32,659 bases of DNA from an uncultured Desulfobacteraceae bacterium (GCA_903839535.1 CAIMCT010000568.1:1-32659), one strand, 5' to 3'; positions 9,175 through 17,268 are shown, numbered from the stretch's first letter. Numbers and translations are program-made. The notes: a model not told the origin generated them from the sequence alone.

Positions 9175-9412
9175 TTGCAAATTCCTTAAAGCCGGGATCA
9201 ACTTGCCGGGAGCGGCGTTCGTCCTGTCGTTTTTCGCATAGCGCATGTCAGGTCTTGTTACTACAAAAATATATCCGTGAACACCGGTATTTCCCAGCTT
9301 TTATCATCTCATCATAATATGAAATGAAATTCAATATCAAGGTGGATTTCAGAATCCATTGGGATTTATTCAGTTGAAAAATGCCGATATTGCTTAAGTT
9401 CAGGGGAATTTA
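9175..9412. other. Intergenic region, nothing recognised
   Basis: AT-rich divergent spacer between kdsD (minus) and ppiD (plus). Apart from the ppiD promoter beginning at 9413, I see no ORF with a ribosome-binding site, no strong hairpin and no clear kdsD promoter. Confidence 0.5.
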
Positions 9413-9441
9413 TTGACAAATGTGACCATAAAAAATATAAT
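9413..9441 (+). promoter_or_regulatory. Perfect consensus sigma70 promoter for ppiD
   Basis: TTGACA (9413-9418), exactly 17 nt of AT-rich spacer, TATAAT (9436-9441): twelve of twelve consensus matches. The predicted start near 9448 leaves a ~130-nt AT-rich 5' leader before the ATG at 9578. Confidence 0.85.
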
Positions 9442-9577
9442 AAAAATTTTACGATTTTTGATCTGTTTTAAACTTGTAATAAATTATAAAAAATCTGTTT
9501 TTATGGGGATCGTATTTTATTTTATGAATAAAGTGTATATCCTGTTGAATATTTAAAAGATATAGTGAGGAAACATA

Positions 9578-11464
9578 ATGCTCAATTTAATGCGTAAAAA
9601 TGCAGGTACCTGGTTAATCAAAATTCTATTAGGCGCCATCGTTCTGGTATTTGTGTTCTGGGGGGTCGGCAGTTTTCGCGACCGGGAAGCTGGACGGGTC
9701 GCCATGGTCAATGGAGATCCGATCATGGTCGAAGAGTACAATGAAACCTATAACCGCCTTGTAGAACAAATGAAGCAGAAATACGGAAGTCGCCTGAATG
9801 ACGAAACACTTAAAATGCTCCAGGTTAAAAAACAGACCATTGATCAACTAATTGAAAAAAGGCTGCTATTGACTGAAGCAAAACGATTGAATTTTCAAGT
9901 AAGCGACGAAGAGCTGTCTTCCACCATAAAAGCCATTCCGGCTTTTATGGACAATGGCAGTTTTGATAGCCGAAGATACAGGGCTGTTTTATCCCAAAAC
10001 CGTCTTACACCGGAATCCTTCGAAATCAAACAACGCGAATTTGTTCTGATGGATAAAGTCCGGTATTTGGTTTCAGGCAGTGTCAAAGTATCCGACTCTG
10101 AGATTGAAGACTCGTATCAATGGAAAAATTCGCAGATCATGATCGACTATGCCTTGTTTGATCCATCACTGATCAACGACATTCGTCTTTCTGATGATGA
10201 GATTAAAGCCTATTTTGATGCCAATAAGAACACTTATAAAACCGAACCCAAACGCAAGACGGATTATCTGCAATTTACGCCTGAAATGTATCATTCCAAA
10301 GTGTCCCTGGCCGATTCCGAGATAAAGGATTATTTCGAATCCGCACCCGAAGAATTTGATACGCCCAAAACCGTTGAAGCCAGCCATATTCTGATTAAAT
10401 TAGACCAGGATGCCAGTGTGGAACTCACTGACAAAGGCAAAGAAAAAGCACTTTCAGTTCTGAAGATGGCAAAGGAAGGAAAGGATTTTGCAGAACTTGC
10501 CAAACAGTACTCTGATGATCCTGGCGGCAAAAACGGCGGACATCTTGGCGCTTTTAAACGAGATGCCATGGTGGAACCTTTTGGTGAAAAAGCCTTTTCC
10601 ATGAGTCCCGGAGAAATCAGTGATCCAGTCAGGACTCAGTTTGGATGGCACATCATTAGAGTTGAAAAGGTTAATGAGGCATCCACCTTCACCTTTGAAC
10701 AGGCCAGGCCTAAAATCGTAAAAAAACTAACCGATGAAAAAGCCAAAAACATGGCCAATGAAGATGCCTTCGCAACCTATAATGTCGCCCTGAATGCGGA
10801 ATCATTGTCCATGGTTGCTGCAACATTGAAACAGCAGATAATAACAACAGAACCTTTTGGTCGCAATGGTCCGACAGGGGTCAAAAATCCTGCCCAATTT
10901 GGGGCCGTCGCCTTTGAACTGTCACCCAATGCCATCAGCGATATCATTGATTCGCAAGGTGCCTACTATATCCTTCAGGTTGTTGAAGATATGCCTGAGT
11001 CGATCCCCGAATTCACACTGGTTGCTGACAAGGTTCGCGCAGATTTAACAAAGAAGCGACAGGACGAACAGGCGTTAAAAGATGCCAATCAATATCTGTC
11101 CGAAATAAAAAGCGGTAAATCGCAAAAAGAGTCTGCTGGAAAAAAGAATATTAAAACCGGATCAACCGACTTCTTTAAACGCAGCGACCGGATTCCGGAA
11201 ATAGGTTATGAGCGCGAAATGTCATCAGCCGCCTTTTTGCTCTCATCTGAAAAGAAATACACCGATGAGCCAATTAAAGGCCAGAAAGGATATTATGTCA
11301 TTGTGTTCAAAGAACGAAAAGCTGCCGACCCTGCTGGCTTAGCAGATGAAAAAGGACAAATCACCGAGACGCTGACCAACCAAAAACAGCGCCGTGTATT
11401 CGAAGACATGTTAACATCGCTTCGAAACAGCGGCAAGATTGTTGTTGAAAGCGGGTATTTGTAA
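9578..11464 (+). CDS. ppiD: Periplasmic folding chaperone / peptidyl-prolyl isomerase, PpiD type
   Basis: A membrane-anchored periplasmic chaperone that helps outer-membrane and secreted proteins fold. A short cytoplasmic N terminus and one TM helix (~13-31, LLGAIVLVFVFWGVGSF) are followed by a SurA-N-like chaperone domain (~40-180, starting VAMVNGDPIMVEEYNETYNRL), one parvulin rotamase domain at ~265-360 (ASHILIK, FAELAKQYSDDPGGKNGGHL, QFGWHIIRVEKV), and a C-terminal chaperone extension. At 628 aa it matches the ~620-aa PpiD family. The ATG has GAGGAAA upstream. The perfect promoter suggests high constitutive expression. Confidence 0.92.
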   Translation: MLNLMRKNAGTWLIKILLGAIVLVFVFWGVGSFRDREAGRVAMVNGDPIMVEEYNETYNRLVEQMKQKYGSRLNDETLKMLQVKKQTIDQLIEKRLLLTEAKRLNFQVSDEELSSTIKAIPAFMDNGSFDSRRYRAVLSQNRLTPESFEIKQREFVLMDKVRYLVSGSVKVSDSEIEDSYQWKNSQIMIDYALFDPSLINDIRLSDDEIKAYFDANKNTYKTEPKRKTDYLQFTPEMYHSKVSLADSEIKDYFESAPEEFDTPKTVEASHILIKLDQDASVELTDKGKEKALSVLKMAKEGKDFAELAKQYSDDPGGKNGGHLGAFKRDAMVEPFGEKAFSMSPGEISDPVRTQFGWHIIRVEKVNEASTFTFEQARPKIVKKLTDEKAKNMANEDAFATYNVALNAESLSMVAATLKQQIITTEPFGRNGPTGVKNPAQFGAVAFELSPNAISDIIDSQGAYYILQVVEDMPESIPEFTLVADKVRADLTKKRQDEQALKDANQYLSEIKSGKSQKESAGKKNIKTGSTDFFKRSDRIPEIGYEREMSSAAFLLSSEKKYTDEPIKGQKGYYVIVFKERKAADPAGLADEKGQITETLTNQKQRRVFEDMLTSLRNSGKIVVESGYL

Positions 11465-11471
11465 TCCATCG

Positions 11472-11514
11472 CAGAGGGTGGAAAACAACAGAGCATGGCG
11501 CTTTTCACCCTCTG
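11472..11514 (+). terminator. Hairpin between ppiD and the zinc-ribbon gene
   Basis: CAGAGGGTG (11472-11480) is perfectly complementary to CACCCTCTG (11506-11514), and adjoining A/T stretches extend the stem. No U-run follows, so it may be an attenuator or 3' stabiliser rather than a full terminator. Confidence 0.45.
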
Positions 11515-11554
11515 ATTTGCCAGGATTATCAATTCCGTTGAAGGATCAAATCTG

Positions 11555-11782
11555 ATGTCAGCACAACAGGATAATGCCTCCACGTTTACTTCAAAAAAAT
11601 GCCTGCATTGCGGAAATTATCTGGCCATTGATGAGCGGTTTTGTTTTTCCTGCAAAAAAAAAGTGGGGAAATTAAACAGAAAAACCGGCATGGCGCATCA
11701 GCCCATCAACTGGATTTCGTACATCATCTGCATTATATCCTGGACTTTTCTGGTGTTTTATATCTGGTGGGCTTTTTTGTAG
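11555..11782 (+). CDS. Small zinc-ribbon membrane protein
   Basis: A 75-aa protein with a treble-clef-style ribbon (CLHCGNYL at ~20-27 and CFSCKKK at ~34-40) followed by one C-terminal TM helix (~52-74, rich in Ile and Trp). GAAGGA lies about 9 nt before the ATG, which supports it as real despite its size. Such tail-anchored zinc ribbons are common in bacterial genomes without assigned roles. Its 3' end overlaps the convergent gene's end by ~50 nt. Function unknown. Confidence 0.6.
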   Translation: MSAQQDNASTFTSKKCLHCGNYLAIDERFCFSCKKKVGKLNRKTGMAHQPINWISYIICIISWTFLVFYIWWAFL

Positions 11783-13115
11783 CCGACATCACAAATGTCA
11801 TGGACCCTCCACCCTGCCCCCCTTCCTCCTGCGACAAACGATAGACCGTCTCCATTTCCTGAAGGGTTAGATCGAGAGCTATTCTGCTCAGATAATTGAC
11901 CGTTCCTTTCCGAACTAGCATCCATCCCATGCTGGTGGCTATGCCCGCTGGAGTTGTCTTTTTGATAAGGCGGTAAATGAGCAGTGGCCATTGCATACAT
12001 TTATAGACGTTCCAGGATTTTTTTGCGAAAGTTCCGGCCTGTCGAAAGAGGGGGTGTTCTGTGACTGCCTTGATGCTGTACAAATACCTGAGTTCAATTC
12101 GGTGAAGACGGTTAAAAATCGGCAGATTCTCCGTGTCGCAAACCGATTGCAGCCAGAATTGGCATCTGACCAGAATCTGCCCCAGCCTGGCTTCTTCTAC
12201 CGGTGCCGTACTTTCCGGAAAATAAGTTTCAGCGATCACCCTAAGCGCATCTTCAAAACCGGATTTCCATTCTGCGTACCCTGGAGATGAGAAAATAATG
12301 GTATTGGCGCCTACCAGACGATTTCGAATTTCCTGAATTCGGGGATCAGGTTGACGGTGTTCCGGTTCAGTCAGATTAGCCAGGTCAGACAGATCCTGTT
12401 CGATCTCCACTTCATCCTGATGAATCGCCTCATGTCGGGATTCATGGTCATAAGCCAGAATTGCCTGCTTACCGGCAAACAGATAAATATCCATTAAAAA
12501 GAAACGGGTCAGGGATAAAATAGTCAACTGATTGGAAAGATAGATCAGCCAGGAAAAAGGATCGGGCAGCAGGATGAGCCGTAGCACATTGGCGCGGTTG
12601 GTCCATCTGCGGTAGCGGATATATGCCTGAACCACCCGATACCTGCTGATTCTGTCATACCAATTCCAGGCCGTTCGGATATGCCGGACGCGAATATTTC
12701 GAAACCGTGAAAACCCCGGCCTACGCAGAATGTCCTGAAGTCGCTCGACAGCGCTGTGAGAGGCGCGGATCATGCTTCCGGAGGTCACACAAAGCTCCGG
12801 CTTTTCCTGGTCCGGATGAAATGCAGCGGCAATATCCCGCATATATTCAGCAAGCCCGGAAATCTCATTGATTTCCGGAAACCCCGCCCGCCAGATTCTC
12901 TTGCAGCGATCCAACACCACCTGAATCGCCTTTTGCCGACAAGGCTCGGCGGAATGAAGCTCACCTTTTAAATCCTTGAATTCATGTTTTAATGAGCGTT
13001 TCCACTGAAGCAGTCCGCGAAGACGCCACACTACGGTCAGGGTAGCCAGCGCAATCAGCAGCGCGGCGATACCAAGCACGCTGTGAAGGACATGATAGAA
13101 CCAGATTGTGTCCAC
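11733..13115 (-). CDS. Unrecognised membrane-anchored protein
   Basis: I do not recognise the family. The GTG at 13115 is chosen because AGAGGA lies 6 nt upstream and the protein then begins VDTIWFYHVLHSVLGIAALL, a plausible N-terminal signal-anchor (~8-27); the frame stays open further upstream, but only over the divergent K+ channel gene. The 460-aa product is basic and rich in Arg/Trp, with a second hydrophobic region (~180-215, around LILLPDPFSWLIYLSNQL) and possibly another near residue 385. A long region with charged segments (EVEIEQDLSDLANL) lies between. No catalytic motif is visible. It is divergent from the K+ channel gene, with starts ~50 nt apart, so shared control is likely. Confidence 0.7.
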   Translation of the reverse strand: MDTIWFYHVLHSVLGIAALLIALATLTVVWRLRGLLQWKRSLKHEFKDLKGELHSAEPCRQKAIQVVLDRCKRIWRAGFPEINEISGLAEYMRDIAAAFHPDQEKPELCVTSGSMIRASHSAVERLQDILRRPGFSRFRNIRVRHIRTAWNWYDRISRYRVVQAYIRYRRWTNRANVLRLILLPDPFSWLIYLSNQLTILSLTRFFLMDIYLFAGKQAILAYDHESRHEAIHQDEVEIEQDLSDLANLTEPEHRQPDPRIQEIRNRLVGANTIIFSSPGYAEWKSGFEDALRVIAETYFPESTAPVEEARLGQILVRCQFWLQSVCDTENLPIFNRLHRIELRYLYSIKAVTEHPLFRQAGTFAKKSWNVYKCMQWPLLIYRLIKKTTPAGIATSMGWMLVRKGTVNYLSRIALDLTLQEMETVYRLSQEEGGQGGGSMTFVMSATKKPTRYKTPEKSRI

Positions 13116-13163
13116 GGGAAATCCTCTTGCTTTCGATATCGAGTGTATCGTATATCCCCAGAA

Positions 13164-14165
13164 ATGGACAGCACCAGACAACTGATCATGTCCGTTCTGA
13201 TAATTCTTGCCATCATTTTGTGCGGAGCCTGGGGATTCATGGCCATTGAGGGCTGGAATTTCCTGGATGCCCTCTTTATGAGCGTGATCACCCTGACCAC
13301 CGTGGGTTTTGGGGAAGTCCATGAACTCAGCCCTATCGGCCGAATATATACCATACTCCTGATATTTGTTGGAGTTGGTTTTTTGGGATATGTGGGTGCT
13401 ACACTGATTCCGTACATGATCGAAGGACGGATTCGAATCATTCTGGGGAGGCGAAGGTTGGATAAAAAAATTACCCGACTGAAAAATCATTACATCGTTT
13501 GTGGTTATGGCCGCATCGGAAGAGTTCTGTGCATGAATCTTCGTCAAAAGCCAATTGATATTGTGGTGATTGAAAAAAATCCGGAATTGATACCGGTCAT
13601 GGAAGAAGACAAAATTCTGTACCTGTCCGGCGATACTGCGGACGAGATGATTCTTTTAAGCGCAGGGATTGAACGCGCCAAAGGTCTGATCGCCGTTCTG
13701 GGAACCGATGTGGACAACGTGTTTCTGGTTTTGACTGCCAGACAGCTTAATCCCAAGTTGTTTATCATGGCCAGGGCGATTTATAAGGAGTCAAAGTCCA
13801 AGTTGCTGGCTGCCGGCGCTTCAGCAGTTGAATCGCCTTACGAAGTCGGGGCGGTTAGCATGGCCCACCGAATTATTCGGCCCACGGTTACCAGCTTTCT
13901 GGATCTGGCCCTGACGTATGACCGCAAAGACATCCAGATGGAAGAAATTCCGATAAGCCATTTATCGATGCTGGCCAATGTGATGCTTAAGAATTCGGGA
14001 ATCCGCCAGGAATATAATTTGATCATCATCGCTATTAAACAGGTTGACGGCAGCATGATGTTCAACCCTTCCTTTGAGACCCGGCTGGAACCAGGAGCCA
14101 CGATCATTGCTGTGGGACAGGAACAGGACCTGCTGAAGCTGGAAAAAGTCCTATATCCGGTTTGA
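13164..14165 (+). CDS. Two-TM potassium channel with RCK (TrkA-N/TrkA-C) domains
   Basis: A ligand-gated K+ channel of the MthK/Kch-like class. TM1 (~6-28), the pore helix with the selectivity filter TTVGFGE, TM2 (~60-80, IYTILLIFVGVGFLGYVGATLI), then a Rossmann RCK domain with HYIVCGYGRIGRVLCMNL and VVIEKNP, and a TrkA-C lobe (~250-330). The filter is TVGFGE rather than TVGYGD, a known functional variant. The ATG at 13164 gives the usual short N terminus before TM1; the ATG at 13083 would add 27 residues overlapping the divergent gene. No strong ribosome-binding site is visible. The OleD-like gene follows after 30 nt. Confidence 0.9.
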   Translation: MDSTRQLIMSVLIILAIILCGAWGFMAIEGWNFLDALFMSVITLTTVGFGEVHELSPIGRIYTILLIFVGVGFLGYVGATLIPYMIEGRIRIILGRRRLDKKITRLKNHYIVCGYGRIGRVLCMNLRQKPIDIVVIEKNPELIPVMEEDKILYLSGDTADEMILLSAGIERAKGLIAVLGTDVDNVFLVLTARQLNPKLFIMARAIYKESKSKLLAAGASAVESPYEVGAVSMAHRIIRPTVTSFLDLALTYDRKDIQMEEIPISHLSMLANVMLKNSGIRQEYNLIIIAIKQVDGSMMFNPSFETRLEPGATIIAVGQEQDLLKLEKVLYPV

Positions 14166-14195
14166 CGGATATGTAATAAGAAAGGAGTTAGAAGA

Positions 14196-15263
14196 ATGAA
14201 ACATCAGGGGGATTCTATCCGAACCATTCTGGTTACTGGCGGCGGCGGTTTTCTGGGAAAGGCAATCGTCCGGCTGCTCATAAACCGGGGGGACAGGGTC
14301 ATCAGTTTTTCAAGGGGCTATTATTCGGAGCTTGAGGCATTGGGGGTCAAACAGGTTCGGGGCGATATTTCAAACACGGTCGCCATCGAAAATGCCGTCA
14401 AAGGTGTTGATACCGTATATCATCTTGCGGCCAAAGCCGGTGTCTGGGGAGATTACAAGGACTATTACCGGATCAACACCGAAGGAACCCGCCATGTTAT
14501 CGCCGCCTGTAAATCCTGCGGGGTTTTCCGCCTGATTTACACCAGCTCGCCAAGCGTTGTCTTTGACGGCGAAGATATGGAAGGCGTGGACGAAACCGTT
14601 CCCTATCCCGGCAGTTATCACGCCGCTTATCCGGAAACCAAAGCTCTGGGTGAGCAGGCTGTCCGGCAGGCTGGTGGCAGATCGCAGATGGCGAGCGGCA
14701 GGTGGCAGGGGGCGGAGAAGAGGTGGCAGGGGGCATGGGATGGCCTGAAAACCATCATCTTAAGACCTCATCTGATCTGGGGCCCGGGAGACAGTCACCT
14801 GGTTCCGCGAATCCTTACGCGGGCAAAACGCCTCCGACGAATCGGGGATGGCAAAAACATGGTGGATGTGACTTACATTGATAATGCAGCCAAGGCTCAT
14901 ATTCTGGCCGAAGAGGCCCTGATAAGGCAGCCAGAACTTTCTGGGAATGTGTATTTCATCAGTCAGGGAAAGCCGGTTTCTCTCTGGAAAATGATTGATG
15001 ATATTCTTCATGCGGGCAGGCTCTCTCCGGTGAATCGCTCGATATCTCCGGAGGCGGCCTTTCGGATCGGGGCGGTCCTGGAATGGTTTTACAAGGCATT
15101 TGCATTAAAGGGAGAGCCGCAGATGACCCGGTTTGTCGCCAGAGAGCTTTCAACCTCCCACTGGTTTGATATCAGCGCTGCACAAAGGGATCTGGGGTAT
15201 GTTCCGGAAATTTCCACAGAAGAAGGACTGCGCCGGTTGGTGGAGTATCTGAAAGCTCGATAG
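14196..15263 (+). CDS. Extended SDR, OleD / 3-beta-hydroxysteroid dehydrogenase-like reductase
   Basis: An NAD(P)-dependent extended short-chain dehydrogenase. The nucleotide-binding loop is TGGGGFLG (~14-21) and the catalytic pair is Y145-xxx-K149 (YPETK). The motifs AAKAGVWG and SSPSVVFDG are those I associate with OleD, which reduces 2-alkyl-3-ketoacids in long-chain olefin synthesis; no oleA, oleB or oleC lies in this window, so the substrate is open. AAAGGAG lies 8 nt before the ATG. Residues 160-180 are an in-frame block encoded by nine 7-nt units (14673-14735) that relatives should lack, located just before the conserved LRPHLIWGPGD. 355 aa is slightly long for the family. Confidence 0.85.
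   Translation: MKHQGDSIRTILVTGGGGFLGKAIVRLLINRGDRVISFSRGYYSELEALGVKQVRGDISNTVAIENAVKGVDTVYHLAAKAGVWGDYKDYYRINTEGTRHVIAACKSCGVFRLIYTSSPSVVFDGEDMEGVDETVPYPGSYHAAYPETKALGEQAVRQAGGRSQMASGRWQGAEKRWQGAWDGLKTIILRPHLIWGPGDSHLVPRILTRAKRLRRIGDGKNMVDVTYIDNAAKAHILAEEALIRQPELSGNVYFISQGKPVSLWKMIDDILHAGRLSPVNRSISPEAAFRIGAVLEWFYKAFALKGEPQMTRFVARELSTSHWFDISAAQRDLGYVPEISTEEGLRRLVEYLKAR
14673..14735 (+). repeat. Nine degenerate 7-nt repeats inside the OleD-like gene
   Basis: Sixty-three bases divide into nine exact heptads with consensus G-G-(T/G)-G-G-C-A; GGTGGCA occurs at 14673, 14701 and 14722, and GGGGGCA/GGGGGCG at 14708 and 14729. The block is in frame and encodes 21 residues with a repeated RWQGA motif. 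Confidence 0.8.
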
Positions 15264-15328
15264 ATGAGGGGGCAGGAGCAAACTCTGTTCCTTAATCCTG
15301 CTAAAAAGGCTATTTTGTCGTCATAATT

Positions 15329-15346
15329 GCCGCACTGGGGTGCGGC
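15329..15346. repeat. Perfect 7-bp hairpin
   Basis: GCCGCAC (15329-15335), loop TGGG, GTGCGGC (15340-15346). No T-run follows on either strand, so it is not a classical terminator. Confidence 0.5.
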
Positions 15347-15460
15347 GATCCCAGATGTTGGGGTGACGAAAGATCATCAAAGAACTGGTTTTGAATTTTT
15401 AAATTGATCCAATTTTTGTATTTTTTTAAATTCGAGCACCCCATATATGAAAATGATACT

Positions 15461-15550
15461 TCCTCCTTTGGAAAAGGGGGATCGAGGGGGATATTTCAGG
15501 TGGATAGCCTCTGAAATCCCCCTGGCCCCCTTTTTCAAAGGGGGGGAATC
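15461..15550. repeat. Large GC-rich imperfect palindrome
   Basis: The left arm (15461-15499) with CCTCCTTTGGAAAAGGGGG, then AGGGGGATATTTCAG, is the imperfect reverse complement of the right arm (15509-15550), which carries CTGAAATCCCCCT, then a C-run, T-run and CAAAGGGGGG. The predicted stem is near 38 bp with a ~9-nt loop. In my recollection, dispersed elements of this GGGGGATT/CAAAGGGGG type are frequent in Desulfobacterota genomes. A shortened relative lies at 3381-3420. Confidence 0.75.
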
Positions 15551-15694
15551 CTTTCGATTTTAGTATTTTAGATTAGCGGGCACAAGAGCGTTCGATGAAA
15601 TTTGAGAATGATACTTGATGTGTTTAAATCGTTGATACATGTTATGTACCTATTTCGATGTTATTGATAATTTACGTTTCTGTTCAGATACAAC

Positions 15695-16435
15695 TTATCC
15701 TTCTTTGATTTCGAGGATTTTTCCCTTGATGCTGACAATGACTTCGGTCAATGGTGTGGTTACGCCTGAAATCTGAAGCCCTTTCTTGACAATCATAGGC
15801 AGGCCGGAGCAGCAAGGGACTTCCATACTCAGAACCGTGATGCTCTTCAGCCCAGCTTGGGCGCATATTTGGGCGAATTTATCGATATAGCTTTGAGCAT
15901 CATCGAATTTGGGGCATCCCATCATGACGGCTCTGCCCTTCATGAAGTCCTTGTGGATGGATGGATAAGCCAAAGGAACGCAATCGGCCACAACCAAGAG
16001 ATCCGCCCCGTGAAGAAAAGGGGCATTGGGTGGAACCAGGCGGATCTGAACAGGCCAATGCGACAGGAAGGAATCTACTTCAGCTTCCTGGGATGAGGGT
16101 AGATTGGCTTTTTCACAGGCGCAGGGGGCCGAAAACATCTGAAGTCCGGCAGACGGACATCCACCAGCAGGCCTGGAAGCCGTTGCATGAGTTTTGCTCA
16201 GAAGGACTTCAACCGCAACCTCGTCAAATTCATCGGCTTCGCGTTCAATAATGGTCAACGCACCCGTCGGGCATTCTCCTATACAGGCTCCCAGACCGTC
16301 ACAATATCTGTCGGCGACAACGCGCGCCTTGCCATCAACAAGTTGAAGAGCGCCTTCCGCACATCCCGTGATGCACTGGCCGCAGCCGTCGCAAAGTTCT
16401 TCATCAATCCGAATTATTTTTCGCAGTACTTTCAT
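15695..16435 (-). CDS. Ferredoxin-domain iron-sulfur protein, hcp partner
   Basis: A 246-aa protein with an N-terminal bacterial ferredoxin domain. The first motif is complete (C15-x2-C18-x2-C21-x3-C25). The second is C45-x5-C51-x3-C55-P, with Leu at 48 where the second Cys normally sits (CDGLGACIGECP), so one cluster has three canonical Cys ligands and may be [3Fe-4S] or use another ligand. The C-terminal ~150 residues contain more Cys (GGCPSAG, ADCVPLAYPS, MMGCPKFDD, PCCSGLP) and may bind another centre. GAGGAA precedes the ATG. It starts 14 nt after the HD gene and is in the hcp operon; electron delivery to hybrid-cluster protein is inferred from this position. Confidence 0.85.
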   Translation of the reverse strand: MKVLRKIIRIDEELCDGCGQCITGCAEGALQLVDGKARVVADRYCDGLGACIGECPTGALTIIEREADEFDEVAVEVLLSKTHATASRPAGGCPSAGLQMFSAPCACEKANLPSSQEAEVDSFLSHWPVQIRLVPPNAPFLHGADLLVVADCVPLAYPSIHKDFMKGRAVMMGCPKFDDAQSYIDKFAQICAQAGLKSITVLSMEVPCCSGLPMIVKKGLQISGVTTPLTEVIVSIKGKILEIKEG

Positions 16436-16449
16436 GGGATCATTCCTCT

Positions 16450-17178
16450 TTATGACAGCAATGTTTCTCGGGCAACCTTGCGCCCGCTATCGGTTAAAAA
16501 TGATTTCTCTACCATTTGATTCAGTCGATCCGGAGAAGAAGGCGATTCCTTCTGGTTTTCTTCGATATTGGTGATTAGGTCGGCATCATAGAGAACCTGA
16601 AAATTGACGGTTTCCTCAATCCGTGGATGATGATGATGACCCACAATATCGCAAACTTCTTCAATCAATTCTGTTTTTGCGCCTAATTTTATCAGAATGG
16701 ATCTGGCAATGGGCGGGCCTTCCAGTTCCTGAAAACGTGCAGCCGTGCTGGCGTGTTTTCGCTCTGCTTCGTGAATTCCAATGTCGTGGAGAAACGCCGC
16801 ACACAGAATAACCGCCATATTGCCTTTTTCGGTCCTGGCAATCCGTTCGGCATAACGGGCCACCCTGGATGCATGACCGATCCGCTTGAAATCGCTTTTA
16901 AAATACCGCTTCATTTCGATGGCCACCCGGTCTTTCAGCAGGTCTTCCTTCTGGGCCAGGAGTTCGGTTGGCATTGTTCCCAGACATTGTTCAGCAAATT
17001 GGCAATATGAGGCGCATCCGAAATCCATATCTGGATTGATAAAACGGTGTTCGCAGTGCGGACATTTCCGGGTGGTGTCGTCCTTGAAAAATTCGACACT
17101 GCCTCCGCACTTGGGGCATAAGGTTTCAAAAATCGCTCCTGGCTTCCAGTACTGGGTATCTTGTCCCGGACATTTCAT
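16450..17178 (-). CDS. Zinc-ribbon HD-domain phosphohydrolase-like protein
   Basis: The N-terminal ~60 residues form a zinc ribbon (LCPKCGG and RKCPHCEHRF), followed by further Cys (FGCASYCQFAEQC). An HD domain (~100-200) has the metal-binding set: a first His in GHASRVARYAERIA, the HD pair in AAFLHDIGIHEAE, HHHHPR, and a distal Asp in VLYDADLI. HD proteins hydrolyse nucleotides or other phosphate esters; the substrate here is unknown. The ATG at 17178 is chosen because GGGAGGAC lies just upstream. It sits between hcp and the ferredoxin gene, so a role in the same stress response is inferred. Confidence 0.85.
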   Translation of the reverse strand: MKCPGQDTQYWKPGAIFETLCPKCGGSVEFFKDDTTRKCPHCEHRFINPDMDFGCASYCQFAEQCLGTMPTELLAQKEDLLKDRVAIEMKRYFKSDFKRIGHASRVARYAERIARTEKGNMAVILCAAFLHDIGIHEAERKHASTAARFQELEGPPIARSILIKLGAKTELIEEVCDIVGHHHHPRIEETVNFQVLYDADLITNIEENQKESPSSPDRLNQMVEKSFLTDSGRKVARETLLS

Positions 17179-17211
17179 ATTTTTGTCCTCCCAAAAAAAT
17201 TTGAGGCATTT

Positions 17212-17252
17212 GAGAAGGTTGAAGAAGATCGAGATAAATTTCAACCTTCCTC
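17212..17252 (-). promoter_or_regulatory. Intercistronic hairpin between hcp and the HD gene
   Basis: GAAGGTTGAA (17214-17223) is perfectly complementary to TTCAACCTTC (17240-17249), extendable by flanking GAG/CTC with a bulge. It lies in the ~90-nt gap after the hcp stop and could set relative expression by attenuation or mRNA protection. Confidence 0.5.
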
Positions 17253-17268
17253 AACCTGTATCTGTAAT

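Larger units (their letters stand above)
15264..15694. other. 431-bp intergenic region with repeats
   Basis: No ORF with a ribosome-binding site. It contains a small perfect hairpin at 15329-15346, a large imperfect palindrome at 15461-15550, and a 10-bp direct repeat AATGATACTT at 15452-15461 and 15607-15616. The rest is AT-rich. Confidence 0.6.

Noticed and set aside
13115-13547. N-terminal extension of the minus-strand membrane protein by 144 residues
   Set aside because: This stretch lies antisense to the K+ channel's TM and pore region, and the GTG at 13115 has a good ribosome-binding site and begins a signal-anchor.
15329-15346. Rho-independent terminator after the OleD-like gene
   Set aside because: The stem is perfect but no T-run follows on either strand.
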